Notes: generated from the letters alone by a model not told the origin. A DNA stretch of 64,000 nt from JAEUJT01 sp044225205 (GCA_044225205.1 JBGAIY010000001.1:1-64000), one strand, 5' to 3'; positions 1 to 8,323 are shown, counted from the first letter of the stretch. Program-made: numbers and translations.

Positions 1-943
1 GAAAAGCGGCCACTCGCAGGTACCCGGCGCGGGCCTCGGCGAGGTCGACGAGCGCCCACCCGGCCAGGGCCACCACGGCGGCGGCGAACAGCGCGAGGGG
101 CCAGGCTCCGAAGTCGGCCCAGAGGCTCGTCAGGCTGGCAGCGAAGGGGCGCGGCGCGACGCGGGGTCGGTCGTCTTCGGGTATCAGCCGCAACCACGCG
201 ACGTAGTGCACCGACTGGAGAAACGCGAAGCTGAGCACGAGGTGTTTCGCGAGTGTGAGGTTCTCGACGGGCGTGGTCGTCGCCATCAATTCGTCGAAGC
301 TGGTCTGTGACCACGCGCTCACGGAGCCTCCGGCCCATTCGAGGAGCGGGTCGGCCGCTCCGGTCAACAACAGCACCGTACCGGCCACGGCTGACACGAC
401 GACCCAGGTCGACTTCGCCTTGCGCGGGCGCCACCACCACCACAATGCGAGACCGACCAGGTTGTGGGCATGCAAGAACACGAGTTGAAACAGCACGTCG
501 TGCCCAACGGCGAGCGCGGTGAGCCCGAGCCACCCGAGCAGGGTCGGTACGAGGCGGTGCCACGGCGCGCGCGCGCCGAGCACCATGGGCACGACGGCGG
601 CGAGACCGAACGCGGGGCCGGCCCCCAGTGACGCGAGCAAAAGGGGTACGGCGGTGGCGAGCATGAGCCAGTGGCGGCGGTGGAGGCCGGGCCGCACCAC
701 GAGGTAGCGCACGTCGGCCAACAGGTGCGGCACCCCGAGAATCACGGGCCCCAGGGCGATGTTCCACAAGGGCACGGTGGCCGAGGTGACGAACGCGAAC
801 GCGACGCTGAACACGCCAAGCCACGTGACGCGGAGGTCTCGGTCGCGAAAGAGGGGCGCGGCCCACGGGCCAATTTCGCGCAAAACGGTCGAGCGCAGGC
901 GGTCGAGGGGCGAGACCCAGAGCGCGGCTCGGCTGGCGTTCAC
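1..943 (-). CDS. Polytopic membrane protein of unknown function, C-terminus cut by the window edge
   Basis: I translated the minus strand from GTG at 943; the frame stays open to base 1, giving at least 314 residues. It has about six to eight hydrophobic stretches, starting near residue 35. Conserved-looking polar motifs lie next to them: GVPHLLADVRYLVVRPGL after the second stretch, FLHAHNLVG in the middle and QSVHYVAWLRLIP near the end. I recognise no named family; the His-rich motifs at membrane boundaries suggest an enzyme or metal/haem-handling membrane protein, but that is inference. The start codon overlaps the stop of the upstream gene as GTGA, which implies translational coupling. Confidence 0.7.
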   Translation of the reverse strand, partial: MNASRAALWVSPLDRLRSTVLREIGPWAAPLFRDRDLRVTWLGVFSVAFAFVTSATVPLWNIALGPVILGVPHLLADVRYLVVRPGLHRRHWLMLATAVPLLLASLGAGPAFGLAAVVPMVLGARAPWHRLVPTLLGWLGLTALAVGHDVLFQLVFLHAHNLVGLALWWWWRPRKAKSTWVVVSAVAGTVLLLTGAADPLLEWAGGSVSAWSQTSFDELMATTTPVENLTLAKHLVLSFAFLQSVHYVAWLRLIPEDDRPRVAPRPFAASLTSLWADFGAWPLALFAAAVVALAGWALVDLAEARAGYLRVAAF

Positions 944-1224
944 GTGCGTTTCACGAATGAAATCAAGCTCGAGCGGTGGGCGATTGGCTCGGCCTCGGGT
1001 TGTGACACGGCCGCGCCCAACAGTTCAATGGCGTACACCGGCCCGTCGATGCTCGGGTCGGTGACCCACGCCGAGACCAATGCGAAAGGCCGTTCGCGCT
1101 TGCCTCCGAGCCACCGGGCGGAGTCACTGGGTACCGTGCAGTCGCCGGAGCTGTCATTCAAGAACTGCTCGTCGAAGACCGGAACATGATTCCATTCTTG
1201 GCCGAACCATTGAGCGACCGTCAT
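940..1224 (-). CDS. Small unknown soluble protein coupled to the membrane protein downstream
   Basis: 94 residues from ATG at 1224 (an in-frame GTG lies at 1233). No signal peptide or membrane segment is visible. The composition is that of a folded globular domain, for example PFALVSAWVTDPSIDGPVYA. The stop codon overlaps the GTG of the next gene, so the two probably form an operon. The gene is divergent from the RiPP-precursor-like peptide at 1333, so its promoter must lie in the same 108 bp. I do not recognise the family and assign no function. Confidence 0.5.
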   Translation of the reverse strand: MTVAQWFGQEWNHVPVFDEQFLNDSSGDCTVPSDSARWLGGKRERPFALVSAWVTDPSIDGPVYAIELLGAAVSQPEAEPIAHRSSLISFVKRT

Positions 1225-1290
1225 TCGCCGCACCTTACTGCTGGTGATCTGTCGCGCAAAACAGCAGACCTGAGTGTCGTCTGTGCCGGT

Positions 1291-1308
1291 GGCCTCATTG
1301 GTGAGGCC
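1291..1308. promoter_or_regulatory. Perfect hairpin between divergent genes, possible operator
   Basis: Stem GGCCTCA / TGAGGCC (7 bp, perfect) with loop TTGG. It is not followed by a T-run, so it does not look like an intrinsic terminator. It lies between the two divergent starts at 1224 and 1333, where an operator or a 5' UTR structure for the small peptide gene would be expected. Function is inferred from position only. Confidence 0.3.
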
Positions 1309-1332
1309 TCACGTTCGTTACCGGAGACGCTC

Positions 1333-1479
1333 ATGAAAAAGACCAACAAAACGCCGAAGTCGATCACCCTCAATCTCACCACCATTAAAGAATTGCCGGC
1401 CTCGACGCTGGGCCAAATCGTCGCGGGCGAGTTCTGCGGCAACAGCTGCATCAGCAGCTGCGCCGATACGTGGATTTGA
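1333..1479 (+). CDS. RiPP-precursor-like peptide with Cys/Ser-rich core (class I lanthipeptide-type leader)
   Basis: 48 residues from ATG at 1333. The N-terminal part is Lys-rich and then alternates hydrophobic residues (ITLNLTTIKELP), continuing through TLGQIVAG. That is the layout of leaders recognised by LanB-type enzymes in Bacteroidota and Proteobacteria (a TI-K/R-x-L core followed by a small Gly or Ala-Gly end). The candidate core EFCGNSCISSCADTWI has three Cys, three Ser and one Thr, which suits lanthionine or disulfide formation. No modification enzyme lies within several kb inside the window. The second precursor-like gene at 63033 shares the leader pattern. Protein status is supported by composition only; the long upstream extension of the frame to 1186 is unlikely to be translated. 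Confidence 0.55.
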   Translation: MKKTNKTPKSITLNLTTIKELPASTLGQIVAGEFCGNSCISSCADTWI

Positions 1480-1500
1480 GCTGTGTCTGCACCACGGCGG

Positions 1501-2772
1501 TCAGCCCGTTCGGGGTTGGCCGCTGGGGTCTTCGGGTACGGGCAGTGGTTTGAGCGTGTGCAAAGGCGCCACGTCTCGCAACTCGGGCCAGACGACGGCG
1601 ACGACGAGCACGACCAGCAAGGTGCCGATGCCTCCGCCGACGACCGAGGCGACGGGGCCGAACCAGTCGGCGGTGAGGCCTGATTCGAAGCTGCCGAACT
1701 CGTTCGAGAGCCCAATGAAGACGAAATAAATGGCCGACACCCGCCCACGCATCACGTCGGGGGTGAGGGTTTGCTCGAGCGTCGAGCGAATGACGACCGA
1801 GACGTTGTCGAAGAAGCCGCTGAGCGCCAGCAAAATGAACGACAACCACAGGCTGCGCGAGAGCCCAAAGCCGATGGTCGCGAAGCCAAACCCCGCGACG
1901 GCGACGAGCAGCACGCGGCCCGGCCGTTTCCACGCAGGGAGCCGGGTTTGCAACAGCGCCATGATGACCGCGCCAATGGCGGGCGCGGCTCTCAGCCAGC
2001 CGAGGCCAGTGGGGCCCGCTTTGAGAATGTCTTTCGCGAAAATGGGCAAGAGGGCGACCGCCCCGCCCAGCAACACCGCGAACAAGTCGAGGGTGATGGC
2101 GGCCAAGAAAATGCGCGCCCCCATGACGAAGCGAAGGCCGGCGAGCGCGTCGCGCAGCTTGGCGCCGCCGCCCGCGCGAACCGCCGGAGCGATGGACGGC
2201 AGCGACCACAAAATGCCGACGAACGCCAAGTGCGCGGTGCCAGCGACGGCGAAAGCCCAAGTCGACGAGTTGTGTTGCACGGCAATGATGACGCCCGCGA
2301 GCGCCGGGCCCGCCATCGACGCCAATTCGTAGCTGCTCGAGACCCACGCGCTGGCGTTGCCGAACTCTTCGGGTGGCACCAGCTGCGGCAACATCGACCC
2401 GACGGCGGGCGAACGAAAAGCGACCGCGACTCCAATGACGAAGAGCAGCGCGTAGTACGCGGGCACGGGCCCTTCGAACGCGGTCAACAAGGCCAGCACG
2501 AAAGCGCAGACGGCGAGCACGACGTGGGTGAGCGCGGCGACGTTGCGGCGGCGAAAGTGGTCGGCCACGGCTCCGGCGGGCAGCGCGAGCACCAGCACCG
2601 GTATGAGTTCGACGAGCCCGACCATGCCGAGGGCGAACGGGCTGTGGGTTCGCTCGTAGAGCTGAAACCCGACCGCGACCGACACCATGGTGGTGCCCAC
2701 CGCTGAGAGAAACCGCCCAATGACGAAGCGCAACAGCCCGGGCCGACGGAGCGCCGAAAATGCGTGACCCAC
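1501..2772 (-). CDS. MFS transporter, multidrug/siderophore-exporter-like
   Basis: 423 residues from GTG at 2772, with about twelve hydrophobic segments, matching the usual length for major facilitator exporters. The N-terminal signature after helix 2, AVADHFRRRNV, fits the MFS A motif (G/A-x-x-x-D-R/H-x-x-R/K). The arrangement resembles the EntS/MFS_3 group of exporters. The C-terminal tail is short, polar and Pro-rich. The gene starts 6 bp after the zinc-finger gene at 2779, so both are probably on one transcript. The substrate cannot be told from sequence. Confidence 0.85.
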   Translation of the reverse strand: MGHAFSALRRPGLLRFVIGRFLSAVGTTMVSVAVGFQLYERTHSPFALGMVGLVELIPVLVLALPAGAVADHFRRRNVAALTHVVLAVCAFVLALLTAFEGPVPAYYALLFVIGVAVAFRSPAVGSMLPQLVPPEEFGNASAWVSSSYELASMAGPALAGVIIAVQHNSSTWAFAVAGTAHLAFVGILWSLPSIAPAVRAGGGAKLRDALAGLRFVMGARIFLAAITLDLFAVLLGGAVALLPIFAKDILKAGPTGLGWLRAAPAIGAVIMALLQTRLPAWKRPGRVLLVAVAGFGFATIGFGLSRSLWLSFILLALSGFFDNVSVVIRSTLEQTLTPDVMRGRVSAIYFVFIGLSNEFGSFESGLTADWFGPVASVVGGGIGTLLVVLVVAVVWPELRDVAPLHTLKPLPVPEDPSGQPRTG

Positions 2773-2778
2773 GGAGGC

Positions 2779-3043
2779 TTACGCTTTTCGGTCTTTCTGC
2801 ATCTCAAGGCGAAGAAAATCGTTCAGCTTCTTCGCGATGTTGTCGGGCATTTTCGCGGCGAGCGCCTTGCGGCACAGGCCCGGCGTGGCTTGGTACGTTT
2901 TCAGAAACGACTCACACGGTTCACNNNNNNNNNNNNNNNNNNNNNNNNNNNNNGGCCTCGAGGCGGCTCCGCACGTCAGCGGCGAGCTCGCCTTCGACAT
3001 AGTCGAGCAGCAAATCGATGCATTCTTTGCAGGTATTCGACAT
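2779..3043 (-). CDS. Zinc-finger (zf-HC2) anti-sigma-like protein interrupted by an N gap
   Basis: From ATG at 3043 the protein begins MSNTCKECIDLLLDYVEGEL, the usual start of a zf-HC2 domain. The frame then enters the N run at 2925-2953. After the gap, in the frame ending at 2779, it continues CEPCESFLKTYQATPGLC and ends KLNDFLRLEMQKDRKA. The paired C-x2-C of zf-HC2 is therefore split by the gap; the connecting His-x3-Cys is probably in the missing bases. Proteins of this type bind ECF sigma factors in the cytoplasm; a sigma factor lies 1.1 kb upstream on the same strand. No membrane segment is seen, so it would be a soluble form. Confidence 0.65.
2925..2953. other. Assembly gap (29 N)
   Basis: A run of 29 N lies inside the zf-HC2 gene. 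The two coding parts are in different frames across it, so the run is a placeholder and not a measured length. Confidence 0.95.
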
Positions 3044-3243
3044 CGTCGGCGCAAGGCCCCACCGGCCTTCTCGCCAGAGTATCTGCGAAGTGACGCGAGC
3101 GCATGCAAGCTCAAATGCACGCGGCGGAGCAGCCGGAGGTGATCAACCCCGGCTGAATGGCCCGCCTCTTTTCAACTTATTGATATTACGTAGCTATTTC
3201 TGACGGCTGCGACCTGGTGTTGCTTATGTGCTCTTGGGGCTCG

Positions 3244-4182
3244 ATGCGACTCGCTTCTTTGCTGGCCTTCGTTCAGGTGGTGGTTGGCTGCTCTGGGCCG
3301 AGTCAGGCGACCTGCGTCGCGGGTCAAAGCGTCGCTTGCGCCTGTTCGAACGCGAGGGCCGGTTTTCAGGTCTGCCAGCCAGGTGGCTTCTTCGCGAAGT
3401 GCAGCTGCGACGGCGAAGCGGTCGACTCGGGCTCGACGAGCGTTGACCGAGGCTCGTTGGGTGGCCACCCGCCCGTGATTCTGACCGCGAGCGTCAGCCA
3501 GAACGCCAGAATGACGCGGGGCGAAACGGTGATCATTTCAGCCGTGGTGACCGACCCCGATGGCATCAACGACCTCATTGGCGGCTCGCTCACCGACCCC
3601 ACGGGCCATTCAACGTATGGTGTGTTCGCGACCTCAGCGAGCGAGGGGGCCTATTCGCTCACCGTCAGCTGGTCTGACTTCAATCATGTCTCGGTGATTG
3701 AGTTCGTGAACCAAGAGCACCGCGACGCCGTGATGCACTTCTTCGACGCCGAGGGGCACGAAACGAAACAGACGCTCAGCGTGACGCTTCATTGCGACGG
3801 CGCTGGAGGGAGTGCGTGTGGCGGCGAGTGCAAAGACCTGCAAACCGACGAAAACAACTGCGGCCGGTGCAACACCCAATGTGTCGGCGGGTGCACCGTC
3901 GGCGCGTGCCTGCCCCGTCTCGAGCCCGCCGGTGCTCCGTCAGACAACAGGTCGTGTGACACCGCGTGCGCGAAGATGAAAACGCCGAACGGGCGAGCGC
4001 TCAGCTGCGCAGCCGAATGCCCGAGCGCCAACGCGACCGTGGCAGGTGTCGCGACCTATCGCTGGCAACACAATGATTGGAACAAGCCGGTCACCACCTG
4101 TGACCAGAACGTACCGCCTGCGTTCTACAGCGACGCCTTCACGTCATGGGCCTTGTTCGAGTTGAGCTGTTGTTGCCGGTGA
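3244..4182 (+). CDS. Cys-rich lipoprotein of unknown function
   Basis: 312 residues from ATG at 3244. The start is chosen because it gives a typical lipoprotein signal, with a hydrophobic stretch ending in the lipobox VVVGCSG. Just after follows a Cys-rich segment (CVAGQSVACACSN, CQPGGFFAKCSC), then a domain of about 130 residues resembling an immunoglobulin-like fold. A second Cys-rich motif near residue 190-225 (GGECKDLQTDENNCGRCNTQC) is of the kind repeated in myxobacterial surface proteins. The protein is probably anchored in the outer membrane. The gene lies on the opposite strand between a sigma factor and an anti-sigma-like gene. Confidence 0.75.
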   Translation: MRLASLLAFVQVVVGCSGPSQATCVAGQSVACACSNARAGFQVCQPGGFFAKCSCDGEAVDSGSTSVDRGSLGGHPPVILTASVSQNARMTRGETVIISAVVTDPDGINDLIGGSLTDPTGHSTYGVFATSASEGAYSLTVSWSDFNHVSVIEFVNQEHRDAVMHFFDAEGHETKQTLSVTLHCDGAGGSACGGECKDLQTDENNCGRCNTQCVGGCTVGACLPRLEPAGAPSDNRSCDTACAKMKTPNGRALSCAAECPSANATVAGVATYRWQHNDWNKPVTTCDQNVPPAFYSDAFTSWALFELSCCCR

Positions 4183-4189
4183 GGCGCGG

Positions 4190-4825
4190 TCATGACTCTC
4201 GTTCAGCGTAGAACCGGTCAATGGCTTGCCGCAGAGCGAGGCGCGCGCGGTGGAGTCGGCTTTTGACCGCGGGCAGCGACGTGTTGGTGAGCTGGGCGAT
4301 TTCTTCGTAGGGCAGGCCCTCGAGGTCGCGCAGCACGAACACTTCTCGGTATTCGTCGGGCAGGTGCTGGCTGGCCTCTTCGATGGCGCTGCGCAGCTCG
4401 GCGTCGAGCGTTTGGCCCTCGGCGTCGCGGCCCCAGTCGGCGACGGCTTCGATGAGCGAACCGCGTTCATTGAAATGGGGCGCGTCGACCGGCGCTTCGA
4501 CTTCGGAGGCGACCTTGCGGTGCCGCAGGCGCATCAGCGCGAAGTTGGCGGCGATGCGGTAAACCCAAGACCCGAACGCGGCGTCACCGCGAAATTCGGG
4601 CAGGTGGCGGTAGGCCGCGAGAAACGCCTCTTGGGTGACTTCGGCCGCGTCGTCGACCGAATTGAGCATGCGCGCCGCGAGCCCGAAGACCTGCGAGCGG
4701 TGCCGTTCGACGAGCTGCTCAAAGGCCGACGAGTCGCCCTGTTGGGCGCTCGCGAGCAGCACGCTGTCGTCGACGTCAGCGACCACGGCCCTTGCCACCT
4801 TCCCGGAGTCGAGATGCGGCTGCAT
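4190..4825 (-). CDS. ECF-type RNA polymerase sigma factor
   Basis: 211 residues from ATG at 4825; the frame is open further upstream, but the similarity-like region begins after this Met. The sigma region 2 part includes LAARMLNSVDDAAEVTQEAF and GSWVYRIAANFALMRLR (DNA melting and -10 recognition). Region 4 is LPDEYREVFVLRDLEGLPY followed by a helix-turn-helix with SLPAVKSRLHRARLALR (-35 recognition). There is no region 1 or 3, as expected for group 4 sigma factors. A zinc-finger anti-sigma-like gene lies downstream on the same strand beyond an inverted lipoprotein gene. Confidence 0.9.
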   Translation of the reverse strand: MQPHLDSGKVARAVVADVDDSVLLASAQQGDSSAFEQLVERHRSQVFGLAARMLNSVDDAAEVTQEAFLAAYRHLPEFRGDAAFGSWVYRIAANFALMRLRHRKVASEVEAPVDAPHFNERGSLIEAVADWGRDAEGQTLDAELRSAIEEASQHLPDEYREVFVLRDLEGLPYEEIAQLTNTSLPAVKSRLHRARLALRQAIDRFYAERES

Positions 4826-4987
4826 TAGCCGACCCTCGCCTGCGCTGCTGGTATCGCTGATTGCGCCAAAGAAGTCATGGGTTTCAAGGGGTTGACGAAG
4901 GAACTCCTGACAAGCGCCAACATTCCGCGGGGAGGGCCACCCAGAGTACGTCGGGCAAGGACTCTGGTTTCGCCTAGAGTCTGACGA

Positions 4988-5218
4988 ATGGGGCGAATCA
5001 TTGTGGTGGTACTGACGTTGGCGGCGCTTTCGTTTCTGGTGCGACGGGTGATGTACGCCCAAGACCCCGCCGCGGCGACCGCTGGGGCGGCTGGTGCGAC
5101 GACCGCCCCTTCTGGGCCACCCCAGCAGCTCGGCAACGTGCGCTCGGCGGCGAACCGCATCGAAGCGAATGATCAGCAGCACCTCGACGACATCGACAAA
5201 AAGACCACCGGCAACTAG
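4988..5218 (+). CDS. Small exported or membrane-anchored protein, unknown
   Basis: 76 residues. The first 20 residues are hydrophobic with basic residues (MGRIIVVVLTLAALSFLVRR), i.e. a signal anchor or signal peptide. An Ala/Pro-rich linker and a polar C-terminal stretch with many Asp, Gln and Lys follow (RIEANDQQHLDDIDKK). It reads as a small inner-membrane-anchored periplasmic protein. It is divergent from the sigma factor at 4825, so the sigma factor could control it, but that is not shown. No family is recognised. Confidence 0.55.
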   Translation: MGRIIVVVLTLAALSFLVRRVMYAQDPAAATAGAAGATTAPSGPPQQLGNVRSAANRIEANDQQHLDDIDKKTTGN

Positions 5219-5228
5219 GCCGGGCCCC

Positions 5229-5746
5229 GTGTCGGGGCACGTGTACGACGAATTGAAGCGCCTTGGGCTGGTCACTCCCGGCCGGCTGGGTGCCAAAAAC
5301 AAACAGAACTTCGATGCGTTGCGCTTGTGCCATGCAGGCCGCCTCGTCGGTGGGTTGTCGATTTCGCTTCATGCGACCGCCGACGAAGTGGTGGCCCACT
5401 GACCCACGCGCTGGGCGGTGCCGCCCGCCAGCTTCGGCTCGCCGATGTTCGAACGGGCCCTCCTTTGGTGCTCGAGATTGAGGCCTTGGGCCTCGCTCCA
5501 GCCAGTGAAGAAGTGTTGCGCGAAAAGTGGGAAGTCGAAGACGTTCGGGCCCTCATTCACAACCTCAACGACCTGTACCGGGCCGACCCGGGGGTCAAAG
5601 CCGCCGCCGTGTTGGGTGAGTTCGAAGACATGCTGCACGTTTGGTGCATCAACAAGGCCACCCTGCCGACCCTGCTCGACCGAGGCTTTCTCGGCCGCGC
5701 CGACAACCTGCCCACCCTGCGGGTGATTGCTGATGTCAGCAGCTAA
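5229..5746 (+). pseudogene. Unknown protein gene broken by a frame change near 5400
   Basis: The first part runs from GTG at 5229 (or GTG 5241) in one frame: VYDELKRLGLVTPGRLGAKN to LHATADEVVAH, stop near 5402. The second part is in another frame and continues HALGGAARQLRLADVRTGP, then an acidic helical part VLREKWEVEDVRALIHNLND, ending at 5746. Both parts have protein-like composition and meet at 5395-5405, so one protein of about 170 residues with an indel is the simplest reading. It could be a true pseudogene or a base error. No function is recognised. Confidence 0.55.
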
Positions 5747-5797
5747 TTTTGCTCATTTTGTTTTAAGAGAGCCAAAATTTAGTGCAAAACAACGCAC

Positions 5798-7039
5798 ATG
5801 ATTGATTCAGGCTCCACCGCGTGGATGCTGACGAGCTCAGCGATGGTGCTGTTGATGGTGCCGGGTTTGGCGCTTTTCTACGGCGGCATGGTGCGGCGAA
5901 AGAACGTGCTCACCACCATGATGATGAGCTTCGTGGCGATGGCCGTCATTGGGGTGCAGTGGGTGCTCCTTGGGTACGCGTTGGCGTTTGGGCCGTCGGC
6001 GTGGGGCGGCGTGGTGGGCTGGAGTTCGAATCTGTTCGCGCTTCGGGGTCTGACGCCTTCGACGCTGTACGCCGACAAGGCGATACCCGAGCTGGTGTTC
6101 GTGATGTTTCAGGGCAAGTTCGCAATCATCACGCCGGCGTTGATCAGCGGCGCGGTGGCCGAGCGCATGAAGTTTCGCACCTACCTGGCATTCACCCTGT
6201 TGTGGGTGACCCTGGTGTATTGCCCGCTGGCGCACTGGGTGTGGGCGTCAGACGGCTGGCTGTTCACGCGTGGCGTGCTCGACTTCGCGGGCGGTACGGT
6301 GGTGCACATCGCCGCGGGCGTGTCGGCGTTGGTGCTCGCGTTGATGTTGGGCCCGCGCCGCGACTTCGCGCGGGGCGCCGCGATTTTGCCCAACAACTTG
6401 GTGCTGACGCTGACGGGGGCCGGTTTGTTGTGGTTTGGCTGGTTCGGCTTCAACGCGGGCAGCTCGGTGGCGGTCGAAACCCCGGTCGCCGGCGCGGTGG
6501 CGGGGCTGGCGTTCACCACGACCCAGTCGGCCGCCGCGGCCGCCGGCCTCTCGTGGATGCTCGTGGAGCGCTGGCACCACGGCAAGGTGACGTCGTTGGG
6601 CTTGGCCTCGAGCATCGTGGCAAGACTGGTAGCCGTGACTCCCGCGGCGGGCCACATTCAGCCCTGGGCGGCGTTGGTGTTGGGCGCGCTGTCGAGCGTC
6701 GTGTGTTACGCGGCGGTGCAGCTCAAGGCTCGCCTGGGGTACGACGATTCGCTCGACGCGTTCGGCGTGCACGGCGTGGGTGGCATTTTGGGCGCGCTGT
6801 TGACCGGGCTGTTCTGCTTCACGCCGGTGACGGGCCTGTTCAGCGGCGGCGACTGGAGCCAGTTCGGCAAACAGGCGCTGGGCGTAGGCATCGCCATTGG
6901 TTTTGCCGGGGTCGGTACCTTTCTCATCGCCTCATTGCTCAAGCCGCTCATGGGCCTGCGCACGACCGACCAAGAAGAGCGTGACGGGCTCGACATTCAC
7001 GTTCATGGTGAACGCGGGTACCATTTCGACCAGACGTGA
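5798..7039 (+). CDS. amtB: Ammonium transporter AmtB
   Basis: 413 residues with about eleven membrane segments, the usual Amt length. Family signatures are visible: the N-terminal MVPGLALFYGGMVRRKN, the QGKFAIITPALISGA region, WFGWFGFNAGS and the late DDSLDAFGVHGVGG that carries the second pore histidine. It conducts ammonium/ammonia across the inner membrane. The PII gene follows 24 bp downstream, and PII proteins plug Amt channels when nitrogen is ample, so the pair is a classic amtB-glnK unit in reversed order. The 50 bp upstream are AT-rich, but no convincing sigma-54 promoter is seen. Confidence 0.95.
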   Translation: MIDSGSTAWMLTSSAMVLLMVPGLALFYGGMVRRKNVLTTMMMSFVAMAVIGVQWVLLGYALAFGPSAWGGVVGWSSNLFALRGLTPSTLYADKAIPELVFVMFQGKFAIITPALISGAVAERMKFRTYLAFTLLWVTLVYCPLAHWVWASDGWLFTRGVLDFAGGTVVHIAAGVSALVLALMLGPRRDFARGAAILPNNLVLTLTGAGLLWFGWFGFNAGSSVAVETPVAGAVAGLAFTTTQSAAAAAGLSWMLVERWHHGKVTSLGLASSIVARLVAVTPAAGHIQPWAALVLGALSSVVCYAAVQLKARLGYDDSLDAFGVHGVGGILGALLTGLFCFTPVTGLFSGGDWSQFGKQALGVGIAIGFAGVGTFLIASLLKPLMGLRTTDQEERDGLDIHVHGERGYHFDQT

Positions 7040-7063
7040 TGACGAGCGGGGAGCCTTGAAAAA

Positions 7064-7423
7064 ATGAAGATGATCATCGCCATCGTACGCCCCGAGCGCC
7101 TCGAGGCCGTCGAAGACGCCCTGGGCGAAGTGCTCGATGAGGGCGACAACTACCGAATCACCGTCGACATGGTCGAAGGGCTCGGCCGCCAAGAAGGCGA
7201 AGTCGAAATTTTTCGGGGCCAGAAGGTGAAGCTGCGCAACGTACAGAAGACGCGCATCACCTTGTGTGTGAACGACGCGTACGTCGAGAAGACCATCGCC
7301 GCCATTTCGAAGGGCGCGCGCACCGAGCCTGGGGGCGCGGTCGGTGACGGCAAGATTTTCGTGCTGCCGCTCGAAGAGGTCGTGCGCATTCGCACCGGCG
7401 AGCGCGGCGGTTCGGCCATTTGA
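7064..7423 (+). CDS. glnK: Nitrogen regulatory PII protein, T-loop without the uridylylation tyrosine
   Basis: 119 residues, slightly longer than the usual 112 because of extra residues near 26-33. The start MKMIIAIVRPERLEAVEDAL, the T-loop entry GRQEGEVEIFRG and the C-terminal GDGKIFVLPLEEVVRIRTGE are clear PII features. Against E. coli GlnB, the position of Tyr51 is Val55 and that of Tyr46 is Phe50, so GlnD-type uridylylation at Tyr51 is not possible here. The following T-loop part (QKVKLRNVQKTRI) is also unlike the usual one. It lies directly after amtB, which supports a role in gating the transporter. Confidence 0.9.
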   Translation: MKMIIAIVRPERLEAVEDALGEVLDEGDNYRITVDMVEGLGRQEGEVEIFRGQKVKLRNVQKTRITLCVNDAYVEKTIAAISKGARTEPGGAVGDGKIFVLPLEEVVRIRTGERGGSAI

Positions 7424-7436
7424 GGGCGAGCCGAAC

Positions 7437-8273
7437 GTGGCGTTGACGCTCAAATACGAAGTCGTCGCCGCGCCCGACGCCTCGCCTCGGCGCAGTGCGC
7501 TGTTTTTGCACGGCATTTTGGGCGCGGGGGTGAACCTGCGCTCACTCGCCAAGCGCTTCGTCGCGCAGCGGCCCGAGTGGCAAGGGGTGCTGGTCGATTT
7601 GCGGGCCCACGGCGGGTCGCAGGGTCGTGACGGGGTCGATTCGGTCGAGGGGGCGGCGGCCGACGTGGTGGCTCTGGCGGGTGCACTTTCGGCCGCGCCG
7701 CTGAAGGCCCTCATCGGCCATTCGTTCGGTGGCAAGGTCGCGCTGAAGGCGGCCGAGCAGTTGCCGGGCGTGGAGCACGTCGCGTTGATCGACTCGGCTC
7801 CGGGCACGCGAGACGACCGGCGTGGCTCGGAGTTGACCATGTCGGTGCTGCGGCTGCTCGAGGCGTTGGGGACGGGCCCGTGGCCGAGCCGTGAAGCGTT
7901 CGTGCGCGAGTTGGTGAATGGCGGGCAAGAGCGCGGGGTGGCGCTGTGGCTCGCCATGAACTTGGCACCGGCCGAGAACGGCCAGTTTCGACTCACGCTC
8001 GAATTGCCGCGCATTCACGCCCTGCTCGAGTCGTACTTCGCACTCGACGCCTGGTCGGTTCTCGAGCGGCCGTCGACCACTCGGTTTCACCTGATCATCG
8101 GCGAGCGCTCGCTGGTGTACGACCAGCCCGAGCGTGAGCGGGCGCAGGCCCTCGAAGCCTCCACCGCGGGCCGCGTGACGGTCGACCTGCTGCCTGCGGG
8201 GCATTGGGTGCACGTCGACGACTTCGAGGGGCTGTTGCGGGTCTTGGTGCGGCGGCTGGGCGAAACCCCTTGA
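7437..8273 (+). CDS. Alpha/beta hydrolase
   Basis: 278 residues from GTG at 7437, 13 bp after the PII gene. It shows the oxyanion region FLHGILGAG, the nucleophile elbow LIGHSFGGK (G-x-S-x-G with Ser as nucleophile), a late Asp region and the catalytic His in PAGHWVHVDD close to the C-terminus. The layout resembles YbfF-like esterases and other small-ester hydrolases. No signal peptide is present, so it is cytoplasmic. The physiological substrate is unknown, and the nitrogen genes upstream give no clear hint. Confidence 0.85.
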   Translation: MALTLKYEVVAAPDASPRRSALFLHGILGAGVNLRSLAKRFVAQRPEWQGVLVDLRAHGGSQGRDGVDSVEGAAADVVALAGALSAAPLKALIGHSFGGKVALKAAEQLPGVEHVALIDSAPGTRDDRRGSELTMSVLRLLEALGTGPWPSREAFVRELVNGGQERGVALWLAMNLAPAENGQFRLTLELPRIHALLESYFALDAWSVLERPSTTRFHLIIGERSLVYDQPERERAQALEASTAGRVTVDLLPAGHWVHVDDFEGLLRVLVRRLGETP

Positions 8274-8323
8274 ATTGGTTCTCATTTCTGCCCTGGCGCG
8301 ATTCGGGCTAAGCCGGCGCCGCC

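Noticed and set aside
1771..2706. Long plus-strand frame opposite the MFS gene
   Set aside because: Arg/Glu/His-rich shadow of the MFS coding strand with no motif; the minus strand encodes a clear transporter.
5224..5238. Hairpin GCCCCG-TGT-CGGGGC after the 76-residue gene
   Set aside because: No T-run follows and it overlaps a possible start codon, so not called a terminator.
5782..5797. GTGC-N8-GCAC inverted sequence just before amtB
   Set aside because: Recalls an NtrC site, but it lies directly on the ribosome-binding region and the arms are only 4 bp.
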